This document shows, in pieces, positions 14,698 to 16,362 of a stretch of 16,362 nucleotides of DNA. Made by a program: the position numbers and the translations under genes. This stretch comes from an uncultured Acidobacteriota bacterium. Lineage in GTDB: Bacteria; Acidobacteriota; JAAYUB01. Within the stretch, counting starts at the first letter, position 1. Every line of letters begins with the position of its first letter. The notes beneath the pieces are model-generated. The model worked only from the letters and a program-made list of their open reading frames with translations, did no database searches and had not been told where the DNA came from. The stretch is taken from assembly GCA_937925645.1 (NCBI GenBank), contig CALAMB010000119.1, positions 1 through 16,362 of the forward strand, in the 5' to 3' direction.

Positions 14698-16077
14698 ATG
14701 ACTCAAATCCGCAAGCTGACCGTGTTGCTGGACTCAGTGAAAAAGCTGATCCGGCGGAACGATTACAAACATGTGGCCAACATTCTCCGCAAGGTGCATG
14801 CGGCGGACATCGCGTATGTGCTGACGCACCTCATCGAAACGGAGCGCCTCCGGTTGGCCCAGGTGCTTGCGGACACCGATCTGGCTCTGGCGGCTGAATC
14901 GATCAGCGAACTGAACATCAAGCAGGGGAATCAACTGCTGGCCATTCTGCCCGGCGACCTGGCCGCCAGGATCCTCCAGCAGATGGATTCGGACGACGCG
15001 GCCCTTTTTGTGTCCGGTCTTCCGGCGGACAAGGGCCGGGAGATCCTCGCCCTGATGGCCGTCGAGGAATCAACTTCGGTCAGGGATTTGTTGCAATACG
15101 AAGCCGAAACCGCCGGCCGGATCATGAACGCGGATGTGTTCTGCCTGAACCAGCGGGTCACGGTGGGCGAGGCTGTTCAGAAAATCCGGGAGCGGCGGGA
15201 AGCCGTCTCCTGCTTCTACATTTACGTGGTGGACGACGACAACCGGCTCCTCGGCGTGTTGTCGCTGAAGCAGCTGCTCTTTCATGCTCCCGAAGTCGCG
15301 CTCCACCAGATCATGCGCACCAACGTCATCAGCGTGCACACGGAAACCGACCAGGAGGAAGTCGCCCGCCAGGTGGCAAACTACAATCTGCTGGCCATTC
15401 CGGTGGTCGATGATGAGAATCGGCTGGCCGGCATCGTCACCGTCGACGACGTGATCGATGTCATCCGCGAAGAAGCCACGGAAGACATCTTTCATCTGGC
15501 CGGCGTCGAGGCCGACGATCACGCGTACACGTCGGCGCGGCTCTCCATCCGCAAGCGCATCCCCTGGCTCGCCATCTATCTCGGCATCGGATTGTTCACT
15601 GCCTGGGTGATCTCCCTGTTCCGAGGCGCCCTGGACCAGTACGTCATCCTGGCCCTGTTCATGCCCATGATCGGTGGAATGGGCGGGAATGCCGGCACGC
15701 AGACGATGACGGTTGCGGTCCGCGGAATGGCCATGGGCGAACTCGACGCGCAAACACGATCCAAATTCATTCTCAAAGAACTCCGGGTGGGCGTTGTCAA
15801 CGGCTTCCTGCTGGGCATCATCGCCGGATTGATCGCCTCCGGGCTCGAATTCGTCTGGACCGGACACTACAAGATCGGCATCATCATGTTTCTGGCCATG
15901 TGGTTCAACATCGCGCTGGCGGCCGTATGGGGCAGCCTGATTCCGCAGATGTTCAAATGGATGAAGATTGATCCGGCGTTGGCGTCGGGCATATTCGTAG
16001 CCACTCTCAACGACATCATCGGATTCTCCATCTTCCTGGGCTTGGGCACGCTCATGCTGAGCACCTTCGGGCTCTGA
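14698..16077 (+). CDS. mgtE: Magnesium transporter MgtE
   Basis: 459 residues from the ATG at 14698, a normal MgtE length. The cytosolic N-terminal helical domain (about 5-135; repeated ADIAYVL / ILPGDLAARIL / MDSDDAALFVSGL units) is followed by paired CBS domains (about 143-200 and 206-262; ending GIVTVDDVIDVIREEATEDI), a connecting helix, and five membrane helices (about 288-452). Signature MPMIGGMGGNAGTQT (322-336) and ALASGIFVATLNDIIGF (427-443), with pore-lining Asp439, identify the family. The dimeric channel imports Mg2+ and is gated by Mg2+ binding to the N and CBS domains. In-frame ATGs at 14620 and 14668 lie upstream of or inside the predicted -10, so I chose 14698, although its ribosome site is weak. 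recO follows after 1 bp. Confidence 0.95.
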   Translation: MTQIRKLTVLLDSVKKLIRRNDYKHVANILRKVHAADIAYVLTHLIETERLRLAQVLADTDLALAAESISELNIKQGNQLLAILPGDLAARILQQMDSDDAALFVSGLPADKGREILALMAVEESTSVRDLLQYEAETAGRIMNADVFCLNQRVTVGEAVQKIRERREAVSCFYIYVVDDDNRLLGVLSLKQLLFHAPEVALHQIMRTNVISVHTETDQEEVARQVANYNLLAIPVVDDENRLAGIVTVDDVIDVIREEATEDIFHLAGVEADDHAYTSARLSIRKRIPWLAIYLGIGLFTAWVISLFRGALDQYVILALFMPMIGGMGGNAGTQTMTVAVRGMAMGELDAQTRSKFILKELRVGVVNGFLLGIIAGLIASGLEFVWTGHYKIGIIMFLAMWFNIALAAVWGSLIPQMFKWMKIDPALASGIFVATLNDIIGFSIFLGLGTLMLSTFGL

Positions 16078-16078
16078 A

Positions 16079-16362
16079 ATGCACCCCGTTGAAGACGATG
16101 CGCTGGTTCTGCGGATTTATCCGTTCGCGGAAACGGATGCGGTTGTGGTTTTGCTCACGCGCCACCATGGCAAGCTGCGCCTGATGGCCAGAGGGCTGAA
16201 GAAAATCCGCAGCCGATACCAAGGGGTCGTCTCTCCTTTCAATATCATCACCGCCCAATTCAAGGTGGGGCAGGGGGACCGGCTGGGCAATCTGTCCGGA
16301 GCCACCCTGATACTCGGGGTTGATATCGCCCGCGGGGCTTTGCCTGAATATTATTTCCTGTC
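16079..16362 (+). CDS. recO: DNA repair protein RecO, partial at right edge
   Basis: The first 94 codons are present; the rest lies beyond the window. The N-terminus reads DALVLRIYPFAETDAVVVLL, then TRHHGKLRLMARGLKKIRSR and YQGVVSPFNIITAQFKVGQG. This is the RecO OB-fold pattern (ALVL....EtD.iv.llT...Gk....A.G.rk.kSr..g...pf). RecO works with RecR to load RecA on SSB-coated single-stranded DNA. The ATG comes 1 bp after the mgtE stop, so the two genes probably share a transcript. The zinc and C-terminal regions cannot be checked here. Confidence 0.87.
   Translation, partial: MHPVEDDALVLRIYPFAETDAVVVLLTRHHGKLRLMARGLKKIRSRYQGVVSPFNIITAQFKVGQGDRLGNLSGATLILGVDIARGALPEYYFL

Overview
The window comes from a GC-rich diderm (LPS-bearing) bacterium. 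It encodes the outer-membrane LPS translocon lipoprotein LptE, an ADP-heptose route for the LPS inner core, a WaaC-like heptosyltransferase and a Wzt-type polysaccharide exporter ATPase. Separate hldA/rfaE1 and hldC/rfaE2 genes and the leuS-lptE-holA order fit Acidobacteriota or a related non-proteobacterial lineage, but that placement is a low-confidence inference. I saw no rRNA, tRNA, CRISPR array, insertion sequence or phage gene, and no gene-free stretch above 300 bases.

Layout. (1) 1-3770, minus strand: leuS, lptE and holA form a tightly packed operon; holA runs off the left edge. It starts from a good extended -10 promoter (3809-3837). (2) 3771-3935: an AT-rich divergent spacer with a perfect 14-bp palindrome, TTGATATATATCAA, which matches the FNR/CRP-family box. 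(3) 3936-5211, plus strand: an HU/IHF-family DNA-binding protein followed by an M50 site-2-type intramembrane protease. (4) 5217-14106, minus strand: a nine-gene surface-glycan cluster. In transcription order it is gmhB, hldA (rfaE1), hldC (rfaE2), heptosyltransferase, an ICMT-like membrane methyltransferase and a Wzt-like ATPase; then a 76-88 bp gap with an internal promoter; then a glycosyltransferase with a long C-terminal coiled coil, a GT4 and a GT2 glycosyltransferase. (5) 14212-14463, minus strand: an 83-residue protein that is essentially only a sigma-70 region 4 helix-turn-helix. (6) 14698-16362, plus strand: mgtE (Mg2+ channel/transporter) and the start of recO.

How the parts fit. 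GmhB, HldA and HldC are three of the five steps from sedoheptulose 7-phosphate to ADP-heptose, and the heptosyltransferase uses that product; GmhA and HldD must be elsewhere. The later genes probably build and export a further surface glycan, but the exporter permease (Wzm) is not here. Many junctions are 4-bp ATGA/GTGA overlaps, suggesting translational coupling. Four putative promoters share a TTG-type -35, a 17-bp spacer and a TAcAnT-like -10. They also settle several start codons, because longer open frames would begin upstream of the promoter's -10.

Most of the window is ordinary housekeeping and LPS biology. The points most worth a second look are the FNR-like palindrome, the region-4-only protein, the ICMT-like methyltransferase inside the LPS operon (possible parallel with the lipid A phosphate methyltransferase LmtA), the coiled-coil glycosyltransferase beside an orphan Wzt, and the inverted repeat over the internal promoter.
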